Assembly (NCBI RefSeq): GCF_963668385.1
Contig: NZ_OY764327.1
Span: 2,914,001-2,978,000, forward strand
From: an uncultured Carboxylicivirga sp.
GTDB taxonomy: Bacteria; Bacteroidota; Bacteroidia; Bacteroidales; Marinilabiliaceae
Reading direction: 5' to 3'
Length of the DNA stretch: 64,000 nucleotides
Under the pieces are notes generated by a model, which ran no database searches, was not told the DNA's origin, and saw only the letters and a list, made by a program, of their open reading frames with translations. The position numbers were made by a program, and so were the translations under genes. Positions 16,271 to 26,541 of the stretch are shown here, in pieces (position 1 is the first letter of the stretch; each line of letters begins with the position of its first letter).

Positions 16271-16555
16271 ATGAAAAGCTCAAAGTTTGGAAATTATTTA
16301 AAATCAATCAGAGAGTCTAAAGGTTTGCCTCAACGCAAGGTTGCTCATGTTCTTGATATTGATACAAGTACCCTATCAAAGATGGAATTAGGAGAAAGAC
16401 AAATATTAATATCAATGGTAAAACCTCTTGCAGAGATTTTAGAATTAGATTTTAAGGAATTACAGATAAAGTACATCTCAGAAAAAATTATTTCTGAATT
16501 GGGAGGACAACCTTTTTTAAAAGAAGCATTAAATATTGTAGAACAAAAACTTTAG
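16271..16555 (+). CDS. Xre-family HTH regulator of the restriction-modification operon
   Basis: 94 residues. HTH_3 fold at 8-60: YLKSIRESKGLPQRKVAHVL, then DIDTSTLSKMELGERQI, followed by a short C-terminal helix. It ends 11 bp before hsdM. Small Xre proteins in this position act as controller proteins that time methylase and nuclease expression after transfer to a new host. Marks the left edge of the AT-rich island. Confidence 0.8.
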   Translation: MKSSKFGNYLKSIRESKGLPQRKVAHVLDIDTSTLSKMELGERQILISMVKPLAEILELDFKELQIKYISEKIISELGGQPFLKEALNIVEQKL

Positions 16556-16565
16556 AAATATATAT

Positions 16566-18677
16566 ATGACAGCTGAAACGCACCGCCAAATGGCGAACTT
16601 TATTTGGGATATTTGCAACCTCCTAAGAGGACCTTATAAAAGGAACGAATATAGAAAGGTTATTCTTCCACTGACAGTACTTAGAAGATTCGACTGTATT
16701 CTGCAACCTACCAAGCAAGAAGCACTAGAAGAATACTCCAAATTAAAGGGTAAACCTGAAAGCATTATAAAAGCAAGAATGGAGCAAGTTACAAATGCAA
16801 AGTTCTACAACCTTTCGAAACTTGATTTCTTTACTTTGCTTGCTGATGCTAACCAAATAGCACCTAATTTAAACAGTTATATCAATAACTTTTCTGCCAA
16901 TATCAGGGATATTTTCGACCGTTTTGAGTTTGAAGACGAAATACGCAAAATGGCTGAAAAGAATATACTTTATCAAGTCATTAAAAAATTTGCAACAATT
17001 GACCTGTCTCCAACAAAAATTGACAACCTGCAAATGGGTTATATTTTTGAAGAGCTCATAAGGATTGGAGCAGAGCAATCGAACGAGGAAGCAGGAGAGC
17101 ATTTTACGCCCCGTGAGGTTATTAAATTAATGGTTGATATACTGCTCTCGCCCGAAGAAGATTTGGCAGCAGGATTTAAAGTAAAGAAAATATACGATCC
17201 TGCTTGTGGTACTGGTGGGATGCTATCGGAAGCTGAACAGTATTTGAAACAGTTAAACGAAGATTCTCAACCTCATTTATATGGTCAGGACTGGAACGAT
17301 GAAGCATGGGCAATCTGCCGTTCCGATATGTTGATTAAAGGGCACGATGAAGAACGTATAAAACTTGGCGATTCTTTTTCTAAAGATGCTCATTCCAGAG
17401 AGCGATTTGATTACATGTTGGCTAATCCTCCTTTCGGAGTTTCATGGAAGCAACAAGAGAGATTCATTAAAAATGAAGCGAATACACTTGGTTATAATGG
17501 TCGTTTTGGAGCTGGATTACCACGGGTTAACGATGGGGCGTTATTGTTCCTGCAACATATGATTTCTAAGATGGAGCCTGTTGAGGAAGGTGGTAGCCGA
17601 ATTGGAATTGTATTTAATGGTTCCCCTTTATTTACTGGCGATGCAGGTGGCGGTGAATCAGAAATCAGACGTTGGATAATTGAGAATGACTGGTTGGATT
17701 GCATTGTAGCTTTACCTGACCAATTGTTTTATAATACAGGAATTTCCACCTATATCTGGGTTATTACAAACAAAAAAATAAAAGAGCGTAAAGGAAAAAT
17801 ACAACTTATTGATGCCCGTAATTACTGGATTCAAATGAAAAAAAGCCTTGGGAACAAGCGTAAACAGATTGGAGATGGTGAAGAAGGCAGACCAAACCAC
17901 ATTGCCGAGATAACAACTTTATACGGAAATTTTGCAAATGACACATCCCGTACTTTTAAAATTAAAGAGAATGGGAAAGGTGAAGAGAAAGAAAAGGAAT
18001 TAATTGTAAGCAAGATATTTGACAATGAAGATTTTGGTTACAACAAGATTACTGTTGAACGACCATTGCGTTTAAACTTTCAGGCTACAGCCGAGCGCAT
18101 TGCTTTATTAGATGCTATAACTGCTTTTCAGAACATTGCCAGTAGTAAAAAGAAAGATGAAAACGAACGAATTAAGGAAATTGAAGCTGGCGAACAACGT
18201 CAGAAAGGAATTAGGGCATTGCTTCGAGATTTAGGAAAAGCACATAATGAAAAGCTCTATAAGGATAGAAAAGCCTTTTTACGTGATTTAAGGGAAATTG
18301 ACCGTGCCCAAAGTGCAAAATTGAGTGCTACTGAATTAAAAGCAATACTCGAAGCCCTAAGTGAACGTGATGAGACCGCAGAAATATGCAAAGACAAAAA
18401 AGGCACTCCTGAACCTGACCCACTTTTGCGAGATTCTGAAATAGTTCCTTTAAAAGAAAGTATAGAAGAATATTTTAAAAGAGAAGTTTTACCTCATGTT
18501 CCCGATGCGTGGATTGACCAATCAAAAACCAAGATTGGTTATGAAATACCTTTGAATAAACACTTTTATAAATACGAGCCTCCAAGAGAAATTGGAATTA
18601 TAGAAAAGGAACTGAAATTATTAGAAAACGATATTTTAGAATTACTTCAAGATGTAACAAAAAGTAAGGAGAAGTAA
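16566..18677 (+). CDS. hsdM: Type I restriction-modification DNA methyltransferase subunit
   Basis: 703 residues. N-terminal helical HsdM_N domain (about 8-150), SAM-binding motif DPACGTGGM at about 211, catalytic NPPFG at about 287, then a long C-terminal region with a coiled coil (about 520-600) longer than in the shortest HsdM proteins. Transfers methyl from S-adenosylmethionine to N6 of adenine in the sequence chosen by HsdS; two copies combine with HsdS and HsdR. First gene of a tightly spaced operon (3 bp to hsdS). Confidence 0.93.
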   Translation: MTAETHRQMANFIWDICNLLRGPYKRNEYRKVILPLTVLRRFDCILQPTKQEALEEYSKLKGKPESIIKARMEQVTNAKFYNLSKLDFFTLLADANQIAPNLNSYINNFSANIRDIFDRFEFEDEIRKMAEKNILYQVIKKFATIDLSPTKIDNLQMGYIFEELIRIGAEQSNEEAGEHFTPREVIKLMVDILLSPEEDLAAGFKVKKIYDPACGTGGMLSEAEQYLKQLNEDSQPHLYGQDWNDEAWAICRSDMLIKGHDEERIKLGDSFSKDAHSRERFDYMLANPPFGVSWKQQERFIKNEANTLGYNGRFGAGLPRVNDGALLFLQHMISKMEPVEEGGSRIGIVFNGSPLFTGDAGGGESEIRRWIIENDWLDCIVALPDQLFYNTGISTYIWVITNKKIKERKGKIQLIDARNYWIQMKKSLGNKRKQIGDGEEGRPNHIAEITTLYGNFANDTSRTFKIKENGKGEEKEKELIVSKIFDNEDFGYNKITVERPLRLNFQATAERIALLDAITAFQNIASSKKKDENERIKEIEAGEQRQKGIRALLRDLGKAHNEKLYKDRKAFLRDLREIDRAQSAKLSATELKAILEALSERDETAEICKDKKGTPEPDPLLRDSEIVPLKESIEEYFKREVLPHVPDAWIDQSKTKIGYEIPLNKHFYKYEPPREIGIIEKELKLLENDILELLQDVTKSKEK

Positions 18678-18680
18678 AAA

Positions 18681-19970
18681 ATGAAATACGCAAAATATAA
18701 AGACAGCGGTGTCGAATGGCTTGGTCAAATCCCTGAGAACTGGCAACCCAAAAGGCTTAAGTTTATTACATCTAAAATTGTAGATGGTACTCATTTTACA
18801 CCTGATTATATAGAAGAAGGAATACCTTTTTTAAGAGTTACCGATATTACAAAAGGTAGAATCAATTTTGACACTACAAAAAGAATATCAGAAGATGAAC
18901 ATAATGAGTTAACCCTCAGGTGTAAGCCTGAAAAAGGTGATTTGTTATTATCAAAAAACGGCACAATTGGCGTCCCATATATTGTAGATTGGGAGGAACC
19001 ATTCAGCATATTTGTTAGTCTTTGTTTAATTAAACCTAAAAGCATTGTAAATACTAATTTTTTAAAATTTATTTTTCTTAGTAAGGAGATAGAGGAACAG
19101 ATAAGTGCAAGTGGAAAAACAAATACGATAACCAACCTTCACTTGGACAAAATAAAAGAATTTTTTCTAGCACTACCTTCAATTAAAGAACAAGAATCAA
19201 TTGTAAGCTATTTAGAAACAGAAACTACTCGTATTGATGAGCTTATTGTTAAAAAGCAGGCTTTTATTGAAACTCTAAAAGAGAAAAGGATATCTATAAT
19301 CTCTAAAGCTGTTACCAAAGGGCTTGATTCAGATTCAAAACTTAAAGATAGTGGTATTGATTGGTTGGGGAATATTCCAGAGAATTGGAATATGAAACGT
19401 TTAAAATTTGTTGTCCGCTTGATTAACAACAAGATTGAAATAAGTGACAATGTTGATGACGAAAAACTAAAATATATTGGACTTGAAAATATAGTTCCTT
19501 TTAAAGGTAAAATTGAACCAACTGATGAATTTTATGTGCCTGAAGGTATTTCTAATTCATTCAAGACCAACGATGTTCTGTTTGGAAAACTTCGCCCTTA
19601 TTTGGCAAAGGCATTTATTGCCCAATTTAATGGTATCTGTTCTTCTGAATTATTAGTGTTAAGACCTAATAATCTGATAGATAAAGAATTTTTATTGTGT
19701 GTTATGTTATCTGACGGTTTTCTTGAAACTGTTAATTCTTCAACATACGGTTCTAAAATGCCAAGAGCAAGTTGGAATTTTATTGGTAGCATTCCAATTC
19801 CTTTACCTAAAGTTGAGGAGCAAACAAGAATTGTGAATTATCTAAAAACAGAGTTAGATTTTATAGACAAGACTGTAGATAAAACCGAATTAGCAGTTCA
19901 GAAACTTAAGGAATACAAAACAGCCTTAATATCATCCGTAGTAACTGGGAAATTAAAAGTAACAGAATAA
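18681..19970 (+). CDS. hsdS: Type I restriction-modification specificity subunit
   Basis: 429 residues with two target-recognition domains of similar form. Each begins with a KDSG-x-x-WLG-x-IPENW motif (residues 7-21 and about 215-229), and each ends in a conserved helix (EQESIVSYLETETTRIDELI; EEQTRIVNYLKTELDFID). The two domains read the two halves of a split target site, which cannot be predicted by eye. Intact, with no sign of shuffled half-genes nearby. Confidence 0.93.
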   Translation: MKYAKYKDSGVEWLGQIPENWQPKRLKFITSKIVDGTHFTPDYIEEGIPFLRVTDITKGRINFDTTKRISEDEHNELTLRCKPEKGDLLLSKNGTIGVPYIVDWEEPFSIFVSLCLIKPKSIVNTNFLKFIFLSKEIEEQISASGKTNTITNLHLDKIKEFFLALPSIKEQESIVSYLETETTRIDELIVKKQAFIETLKEKRISIISKAVTKGLDSDSKLKDSGIDWLGNIPENWNMKRLKFVVRLINNKIEISDNVDDEKLKYIGLENIVPFKGKIEPTDEFYVPEGISNSFKTNDVLFGKLRPYLAKAFIAQFNGICSSELLVLRPNNLIDKEFLLCVMLSDGFLETVNSSTYGSKMPRASWNFIGSIPIPLPKVEEQTRIVNYLKTELDFIDKTVDKTELAVQKLKEYKTALISSVVTGKLKVTE

Positions 19971-20879
19971 ATGAGTGCGGAATTTAACATATCATCTCTG
20001 GAAGATTTTTTATTGGTCATAAAAGACGAATTAAAAATGAAACGCCCTTATTATCGTGGGCAATCGAAAAGAACTATTGAAGGTTATCCCCTAATGCCGT
20101 CTATAGGTCGTTACAAGCATTTAGAGAAAATGAACCTTAGTGAGTTTTACGATTTTGAATGTAGCACCTTAGATACTTTCGCCAACCACGTAGTTGGGCA
20201 GGTCAGTCATTTACCTCGTAACGATTGGGAATATCTCGCACTCGCACAGCATCATGGATTACCAACCCGTTTTATGGACTGGACTACCAATCCTTTAGTT
20301 GCTTTATACTTTGCTTCACGAAATGCTAAAAAAGATATTGATAGTGCAGTTTATGTATTAACAAAGGAGGTTGCCAAATACAGCGAGATTATTCGTAATG
20401 GAGAAAACAAGCATAAAGAAATAGAACCAGTAGGCGATTTAACCACCGAATTACAAACGGAAGAAGAAGACCCGTACAATGAGTTTTCTATTGATGAAGA
20501 AAATGATGTTAATAACGATAATTCTCTGATAAATGAAGATGAAGAGAACTATATAATCACCCCAAAATCACATACTAATGGTTTATTAAAAGAGGACGTA
20601 AAATCACCATTCGATATAACGCAAAACATTATTTACGACCCAGCCCATGTTTCCCCGCGTATTCGGGCACAAGATGGGGTTCTATTGGCTTGTCACCAAC
20701 CATTAAAACCAATTGATGATACAGAATATATTGAAATCGTTATTAAACACAACAATAATAACCATAAGAAGATATGCCATCAATTAGAACAATATGGGGT
20801 ATTTGACAAACAGTTATTTCCCGATTTAGATGGAATGGCAAAATGGTTAAAGTATAAGGAATTTGAAACAGCAGAATAA
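19971..20879 (+). CDS. FRG domain protein inside the restriction operon
   Basis: 302 residues. FRG domain signature: [20 protein letters not shown] (residues 24-43), [16 protein letters not shown] and [13 protein letters not shown] proteins are frequent passengers of type I systems and of other defence loci; biochemical role unsettled. The middle (about 150-210) is an acidic low-complexity insert ([20 protein letters not shown]). Directly follows the hsdS stop with no gap and is 5 bp from hsdR, so clearly part of the operon. Confidence 0.85.
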   Translation: MSAEFNISSLEDFLLVIKDELKMKRPYYRGQSKRTIEGYPLMPSIGRYKHLEKMNLSEFYDFECSTLDTFANHVVGQVSHLPRNDWEYLALAQHHGLPTRFMDWTTNPLVALYFASRNAKKDIDSAVYVLTKEVAKYSEIIRNGENKHKEIEPVGDLTTELQTEEEDPYNEFSIDEENDVNNDNSLINEDEENYIITPKSHTNGLLKEDVKSPFDITQNIIYDPAHVSPRIRAQDGVLLACHQPLKPIDDTEYIEIVIKHNNNNHKKICHQLEQYGVFDKQLFPDLDGMAKWLKYKEFETAE

Positions 20880-20884
20880 CAATT

Positions 20885-23800
20885 ATGAAAGCAACTACCG
20901 AAAAGGCATTCGAGACATATATTGAAGATAGCTTATTGATAAAAGGAGGTTGGCAACAGGGAACCAATAAAGAATGGGATAAAAAATATGCCCTTTTCCC
21001 AGAACGGGTAATTTCCTTTATTAAAGATACACAAGAGAAGCTATACAAAAAGATGCAAGAGCTTCACGGTGCAGAATTGGATGAAAACATAATTTCAACC
21101 CTTATAAAGGAAAGAAATTTAAAAGGTACACTCTATATTCTAAGGCATGGCTTTCGCTTTTCCGGAAAAACAATTGGGCTGGCTTATTTTAAGCCAGCCC
21201 ACACCCTTAATGCTGAAATAATTTCATTATACGAAAAGAACCAACTAACTGTAACAAGACAAGTTCTTTGTCATACCACCAATAACGATACGGTTGACTT
21301 AGTATTCTCAATTAATGGTTTGCCTATTGCCACCTGTGAATTAAAGAATCCTGCAACAGGTCAGAATTGGAAAAATGCAGTTGCACAATACCGTAAAGAC
21401 AGGGATTGGCGAATGCCATTATTTAAGTTTAAAACTTCTGCCGTTGTACACTTCGCTGCCGACCCAGACGAAATCCATATGACAACCCATTTACGGGGCG
21501 ATAAAACATTCTTTTTGCCTTTTAATAAAGGAAGTCATCCAGGAGAAATTAAATGCGGTGCAGGTAATCCTCAACATAAATCAGGGCATCGTACAGGGTA
21601 TTTTTGGGAAGAAGTATTACAGCGTGATAGCTTCTTGGAGATCATCGGGCATTTCATGTTTTTGGAAACCAAGGAAGAAACAAAACTGAATGAAAACGGC
21701 GTAAAACAACGATATTCAAAAGAAACGCTTATTTTCCCTCGCTATCATCAATTAGATGCAGTTAAAAAACTAATAGAAACCAGTCGTCAGGAAAGAACAG
21801 GTCATAATTACTTAATACAACATTCAGCAGGTAGTGGTAAAACAAATAGTATAAGTTGGTTATCACACCGTTTAGCAAGTCTTCACACTTCTGACGATGA
21901 GAAAGTGTTTGATTGTGTAGTAGTTATCACAGACCGTAAAGTGCTGGATAAACAATTACAAGATGCAATTTTTCAAATCGAACATGCTCAGGGAGTAGTA
22001 AAAGCAATTGACCAAGACTCAAAGCAATTGGCAGAAGCGTTGGTTGATGGAACAAAAATAGTAATTACAACATTACAGAAATTTCCATTTGTATTAAGAG
22101 GATTACTTCATGTCGCAGGAGCAGACAATTTGGACAAACCCGATGAAGAATCGGTAAAACAGGCAGAAAACTGGAAAGATGAAATTGCTAAACGCAATTA
22201 TGCAATAATTGTTGATGAAGCTCATTCGAGCCAAACAGGAGAAACGGCGAGAGAATTAAAAGAAATACTGGGTTCAGGTTCTGATATAGGTTCAGATGAA
22301 GGTGACGCAGATTGGGAAGACCGTTTAAATCAGGTCATGGAGTCCAGAGGAAAGCAGAAGAATATTAGCTTCTTTGCTTTTACGGCAACTCCCAAGGGCA
22401 AAACACTTCAATTATTTGGTAGAAACGATGAGCCTTTTCATGTGTATTCTATGCGTCAGGCTATTCAAGAAGGCTTTATTCTTAATGTATTAGAGAATTA
22501 CACAACCTACAATACTTTCTATAAATTGGTAAAGGCTGTTGAAGATGACCCAGAATTACCTAAAAAGAAAGCGACCAAAGCATTAGGTAAGTTCATGAGC
22601 TTACACCCTGTAAATGTGGAACAACGTACCGAAATTATGGTAGAGCATTTCAGGAATTTGGTTAAAAAGCGAATTAACGGCAAGGCTAAAGCCATGCTTG
22701 TAACAAGTTCCCGATTACATGCAGTTAAATACATGCTTGCTTTTGAAAGGTATATTGAAAAGAAAGAGTATACTGACATAAGACCATTAGTAGCTTTTAG
22801 CGGTAAAGTATTAGACCCCGATACAGGATTAGAATATACTGAACCATCTATGAATACGGATGTTGTTACGGGCAAACCAATAAGCGAAGCTCAATTATCA
22901 GAAAAATTTGATACTCCCGATTTTCAAATTCTTTTGGTTGCCAATAAATATCAGACAGGTTTCGACCAGCCATTACTTCATACGATGTATGTAGATAAAC
23001 GATTAGATGGTGTTCAGGCGGTACAAACCTTGTCAAGGTTAAATAGAATAAGTCCAGGAAAAGAAACTCCGTTTGTATTGGATTTTGTAAACAGTGCTGA
23101 AGATATTTATTTGGCATTTAAACCTTATTATGACCAAACATCTTTACAGGAAACAACCGACCCGCAATTATTAGAAACCGTTAAGCATGAGCTTAATGCA
23201 ATGCAGGTTTATTTCTGGTCGGAAGTTGAAGCATTTGCACAAGTGTTTTATAAAGATGTAAACAAGCAGAATCCAACCGACCATGCACGAATGCAAAAGC
23301 ATGTGCAACCTTCAGTTGATAGATATAAAACATTAGAAGAGGATAAAGCAAAGTTATTTAGAGATAAGCTAAGCTCTTTTGTCAATGCATATTCGTTCTT
23401 AAGTCAGGTAATTCCTTATAGTGATTCTGATATGGAAATGTTGTATAGTTTCAGTCGTTTCCTACTCCCTCACCTACCTCATGAACGTGATTATGAAATA
23501 GTAAAACCCGAAGATGATGTAAGTCTGCAATATTATAGAATTGAAAAAGTAACATCAGGCAGTATCGTTTTAGAAGACGGTGAGCCTTACGGAGTAAAAG
23601 GTATAACCGAATCAGGTACAGGTAAAGCGAAAGATGAAAAGAAACCATTATCGGAGATTATTGAGGTTTTAAATACAAGATTTGGTACAGAATTTTCAGA
23701 CGAAGACCGTTTATTCTTTGAGCAGATAAAAGAAAAAGCAGTAAAGGATGATAAAATTATTCAAACTGCCGAAGCAAATACATTGGATAAATTCCAATTA

Positions 23801-23959
23801 GGTATAAAGAAAATGGTCGAATCACTAATGATTCAACGTATGGCTGAAAACGATGAAATTGTTTCCAGATATATGGAAGATTTAGACTTTCAGAAAACTG
23901 CTTATGATGTACTTGCAAAAGGTATTTACGAAAAGATATTAAATGATATTGGGCGATAA
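20885..23959 (+). CDS. hsdR: Type I restriction enzyme, endonuclease/translocase subunit
   Basis: 1024 residues, normal for HsdR. N-terminal PD-(D/E)XK nuclease: VDLVFSINGLPIATCELKNP (ELK at about 150). SF2 translocase: Walker A SAGSGKTN at about 314, DEAH at about 442 (IIVDEAHSSQ), TATP motif (FFAFTATPKG), and motif VI QTLSRLNRI. C-terminal helical domain docks to the methylase. Cleaves unmethylated DNA after ATP-driven translocation. Intact. Confidence 0.93.
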   Translation: MKATTEKAFETYIEDSLLIKGGWQQGTNKEWDKKYALFPERVISFIKDTQEKLYKKMQELHGAELDENIISTLIKERNLKGTLYILRHGFRFSGKTIGLAYFKPAHTLNAEIISLYEKNQLTVTRQVLCHTTNNDTVDLVFSINGLPIATCELKNPATGQNWKNAVAQYRKDRDWRMPLFKFKTSAVVHFAADPDEIHMTTHLRGDKTFFLPFNKGSHPGEIKCGAGNPQHKSGHRTGYFWEEVLQRDSFLEIIGHFMFLETKEETKLNENGVKQRYSKETLIFPRYHQLDAVKKLIETSRQERTGHNYLIQHSAGSGKTNSISWLSHRLASLHTSDDEKVFDCVVVITDRKVLDKQLQDAIFQIEHAQGVVKAIDQDSKQLAEALVDGTKIVITTLQKFPFVLRGLLHVAGADNLDKPDEESVKQAENWKDEIAKRNYAIIVDEAHSSQTGETARELKEILGSGSDIGSDEGDADWEDRLNQVMESRGKQKNISFFAFTATPKGKTLQLFGRNDEPFHVYSMRQAIQEGFILNVLENYTTYNTFYKLVKAVEDDPELPKKKATKALGKFMSLHPVNVEQRTEIMVEHFRNLVKKRINGKAKAMLVTSSRLHAVKYMLAFERYIEKKEYTDIRPLVAFSGKVLDPDTGLEYTEPSMNTDVVTGKPISEAQLSEKFDTPDFQILLVANKYQTGFDQPLLHTMYVDKRLDGVQAVQTLSRLNRISPGKETPFVLDFVNSAEDIYLAFKPYYDQTSLQETTDPQLLETVKHELNAMQVYFWSEVEAFAQVFYKDVNKQNPTDHARMQKHVQPSVDRYKTLEEDKAKLFRDKLSSFVNAYSFLSQVIPYSDSDMEMLYSFSRFLLPHLPHERDYEIVKPEDDVSLQYYRIEKVTSGSIVLEDGEPYGVKGITESGTGKAKDEKKPLSEIIEVLNTRFGTEFSDEDRLFFEQIKEKAVKDDKIIQTAEANTLDKFQLGIKKMVESLMIQRMAENDEIVSRYMEDLDFQKTAYDVLAKGIYEKILNDIGR

Positions 23960-23967
23960 CTATTAAT

Positions 23968-24933
23968 ATGAAAAAAGATAAACAACCTGACAATTCAATC
24001 TTATTTGAAAAGTATAAACTCATTGTTAATGCTCGCAATTTTCATTACGGAAATTTCAATAAATGGATGACATACTTTTATGTTGCTACAGGTGCAATTT
24101 TTATTGGTTACACACAGGTATTAGTTGCAAAGAACTTACCGAGTAAAGACGAAATCGAAGTTGTTGTTCTATTGTTAGGTTATATCACAGGTTTATTACT
24201 GTATTGGTCAAGTAAAGGGTATTACTATTGGAATATCAGTTTTATCATGCTAATTAACCATTATGAGAAGCACATTTTAAACTGGAGCAAGGAAGAGAGT
24301 ATATATTCTGTATTTGCTGATAAGAGTGTGCAAAACAAATATTGGAGTCCTATATCAGGAGCTAATTTTAGCACATCAAAGATTGCTATTTTATTTGCTT
24401 ATATAATTTCAATTGCATGGGGAACAGTATTAGCATATAAGCTAAGTTGTTATTGGTTCAACTATAATTGCATGCCCTTATCTTTTGCTACATCACTAGT
24501 ATTAACTTATTTATTAAGTGTCTTGTTAGGGAAAAAAGAAGCGTCAAAAAATCCAGACATTCAAAATTCATTAAACCCAAAGAAGCAGCATTTTTTGTGG
24601 AGTAATACAGTGCCACTTGATGATCTCAAACTTCAACAGGATAAACCAAGAGGAACTAATACCAAAATCCAAATGGGGAATGATGAGTTTATACTTTACA
24701 TTAGAAAGAAATATCCTAATTGTAATTTGAAAAATGATTTTATTGGAAAACAGATTTGGATTTGGTTGAAAAATAATGATGCCGTCAAAATTGAGAAAAA
24801 TAAACCCTGTGTATGGGGTGAAGAGGCTCAGAACATAAACGAAGAGATGCTTCCAAAAACAGCAACTCAATTTGAATTTAGAAGAAGTATTCTACCCGAA
24901 TTGTACATTTATATTGATGATTTAGTGAAATAA
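23968..24933 (+). CDS. Membrane protein with soluble C-terminal domain, paralogue of the next gene
   Basis: 321 residues. Four hydrophobic segments (about 30-50, 62-82, 128-150, 160-180) and a soluble C-terminal domain (about 200-321). Shares a pattern with the next gene: a helix then MTYFYVATGAIFIGYTQVL here, ATYFWAFTAATFTGYILVL there. Both then have an EKHI motif. It starts 9 bp after hsdR, so belongs to the same operon. Possibly a membrane-associated sensor or effector; no named family recognised. Confidence 0.75.
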   Translation: MKKDKQPDNSILFEKYKLIVNARNFHYGNFNKWMTYFYVATGAIFIGYTQVLVAKNLPSKDEIEVVVLLLGYITGLLLYWSSKGYYYWNISFIMLINHYEKHILNWSKEESIYSVFADKSVQNKYWSPISGANFSTSKIAILFAYIISIAWGTVLAYKLSCYWFNYNCMPLSFATSLVLTYLLSVLLGKKEASKNPDIQNSLNPKKQHFLWSNTVPLDDLKLQQDKPRGTNTKIQMGNDEFILYIRKKYPNCNLKNDFIGKQIWIWLKNNDAVKIEKNKPCVWGEEAQNINEEMLPKTATQFEFRRSILPELYIYIDDLVK

Positions 24934-24939
24934 CAATAT

Positions 24940-25614
24940 ATGATACTTAAAACACATGAAGATTACTTGAGATTATTTAATACAGATTCAACTCAAGGGG
25001 ACAATGAAGAAATATCTGATTTGTCAATGCAAGAAAAAGCACTTGATCGTGCATGGAAGAACCGAGATTTTGAGATAGAGATGTATTGGAAAAGAGCTAC
25101 ATATTTTTGGGCATTTACAGCAGCTACATTTACTGGTTATATTTTGGTTCTTCGATTTCATCAAAACATAAGTGTACCTAATATTGAATTACTAATTGCA
25201 GCAATGGGTTTACTATTTTCAATTTCATGGTATTTAGTTAATAGGGGGAGTAAAAAATGGCAAGAGAACTGGGAAAAACATATTGATTTACTTGAAGATC
25301 AGATTACAGGCCCTATTTATAAAACTGTATTGAGAAGAAAAGCTCCTTCTGTATCAAGAGTAAATATGAAAGTAAGTCTGTTTGTAACTTTCGTGTGGGG
25401 ATATCTTGTTTTAAACCATATATTCCCTGATAGTGAAACAGTTTTTTCGTTGAATATTGATTTTAGAAAATCATTAATCATACTTCTCTTGTTGTATTTT
25501 ATTTTAGATGTCACCGGTGTAATAAAATTCATTAAAGAAAAGCTATTGGGAAAAGACAATGGTGTGATCTTCGACAAAAGAGAAATTAATTACAACCCAA
25601 ATAACGTGGAATGA
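24940..25614 (+). CDS. Membrane protein, paralogue of the preceding gene
   Basis: 224 residues. Segments at about 48-68, 76-96, 145-163 and 170-192. It lacks the C-terminal soluble domain of its partner and has a helical N-terminus (MQEKALDRAWKNRDFEIEMY). Six bp after the previous gene. The pair may form a hetero-oligomer, which is inference from similarity and adjacency. Confidence 0.75.
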   Translation: MILKTHEDYLRLFNTDSTQGDNEEISDLSMQEKALDRAWKNRDFEIEMYWKRATYFWAFTAATFTGYILVLRFHQNISVPNIELLIAAMGLLFSISWYLVNRGSKKWQENWEKHIDLLEDQITGPIYKTVLRRKAPSVSRVNMKVSLFVTFVWGYLVLNHIFPDSETVFSLNIDFRKSLIILLLLYFILDVTGVIKFIKEKLLGKDNGVIFDKREINYNPNNVE

Positions 25615-25615
25615 T

Positions 25616-26533
25616 ATGACAATGTATTCGTTAGGAAATGGAACTATTGCTCAAATAAAGGAGAAGCCATTTAAGCTTGAAAAAGATATACAAAATCTCT
25701 TTGAAGCTAACTTAAATACCATAATGGGATTGGAATTGGTTAAATCTGAATTTTCAATAAAAAATAAACGTATAGATAGTCTAGCATTCGACCCACAAAG
25801 CAAGGCATTTATTATCATCGAATATAAAAGGGAAAAGAACATAAGTGTTGTAGATCAGGGATTTACTTATCTGAGCTTAATGTTTGAAAATAAAGCTGAT
25901 TTTATTGTTGAATATAACGAATCATTAAAGAAACAGTTAAAACGTGATGACATTGATTGGTCGCAGACTCGTGTTGTTTTCGTTTCAACTAGCTTCACAG
26001 AGAATCAGAGACTTGCTACAAACTTTAAAGATATTGCAATTGAGCTTTGGGAAGTTAAACGATACGAAAATGATACAGTATCAATCTCTCCAATAAAGAA
26101 GTCAAGATCAGCAGAAAGCATAAAGCCAATAACACAACAGAACAAAGAGTTAAAAGCAGTTCAAGATGAAATAAAGGTTTACACCGAAGACGATCATTTA
26201 AGTAAGCCAATAGAGGAAATAAAGGAACTCTATGAAAATGTAAGAGATAAAATGCTTGCGTTAGCAGATAATTTGGAAATACAACCACAGAAACTTTATA
26301 TCGCAATTAAGAGCGATAAAAGAAATTTAGTCTATCTCCATGTTCAGAAAAAGAATCTGAAAATATGGATCAATGCGAAGTGGGGAGATATAAATGAACC
26401 CAAAGGAATCGCTAGAAATGTTTCCAATACAGGTCATTATGGATATGGTGATTATGAAATTGACATGAAAGACGACAGTCAATTGGAATATATCTTGAGT
26501 TTGGTCAAGGAGCTTTCATTAAAACAAAATTAG
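25616..26533 (+). CDS. PD-(D/E)XK nuclease-like protein, DUF5655-type
   Basis: 305 residues. N-terminal region shows RIDSLAFDPQSKAFIIIEYK (residues 52-71), an acidic residue followed by E-x-K as in PD-(D/E)XK nucleases of the DUF91/NucS kind. The C-terminal region (about 190-305: KIWINAKWGDINEPKGIARN) resembles DUF5655. Such proteins are common beside type I restriction genes. Likely DNA-binding or nuclease accessory. One base separates it from the previous gene. Confidence 0.7.
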   Translation: MTMYSLGNGTIAQIKEKPFKLEKDIQNLFEANLNTIMGLELVKSEFSIKNKRIDSLAFDPQSKAFIIIEYKREKNISVVDQGFTYLSLMFENKADFIVEYNESLKKQLKRDDIDWSQTRVVFVSTSFTENQRLATNFKDIAIELWEVKRYENDTVSISPIKKSRSAESIKPITQQNKELKAVQDEIKVYTEDDHLSKPIEEIKELYENVRDKMLALADNLEIQPQKLYIAIKSDKRNLVYLHVQKKNLKIWINAKWGDINEPKGIARNVSNTGHYGYGDYEIDMKDDSQLEYILSLVKELSLKQN

Positions 26534-26541
26534 AAAGAATT

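Noticed and set aside
16566-18677. BREX or DISARM-type system
   Set aside because: Gene order hsdM-hsdS-FRG-hsdR with canonical motifs is a type I restriction-modification system; no BrxL, PglZ or DrmA-like protein is present.
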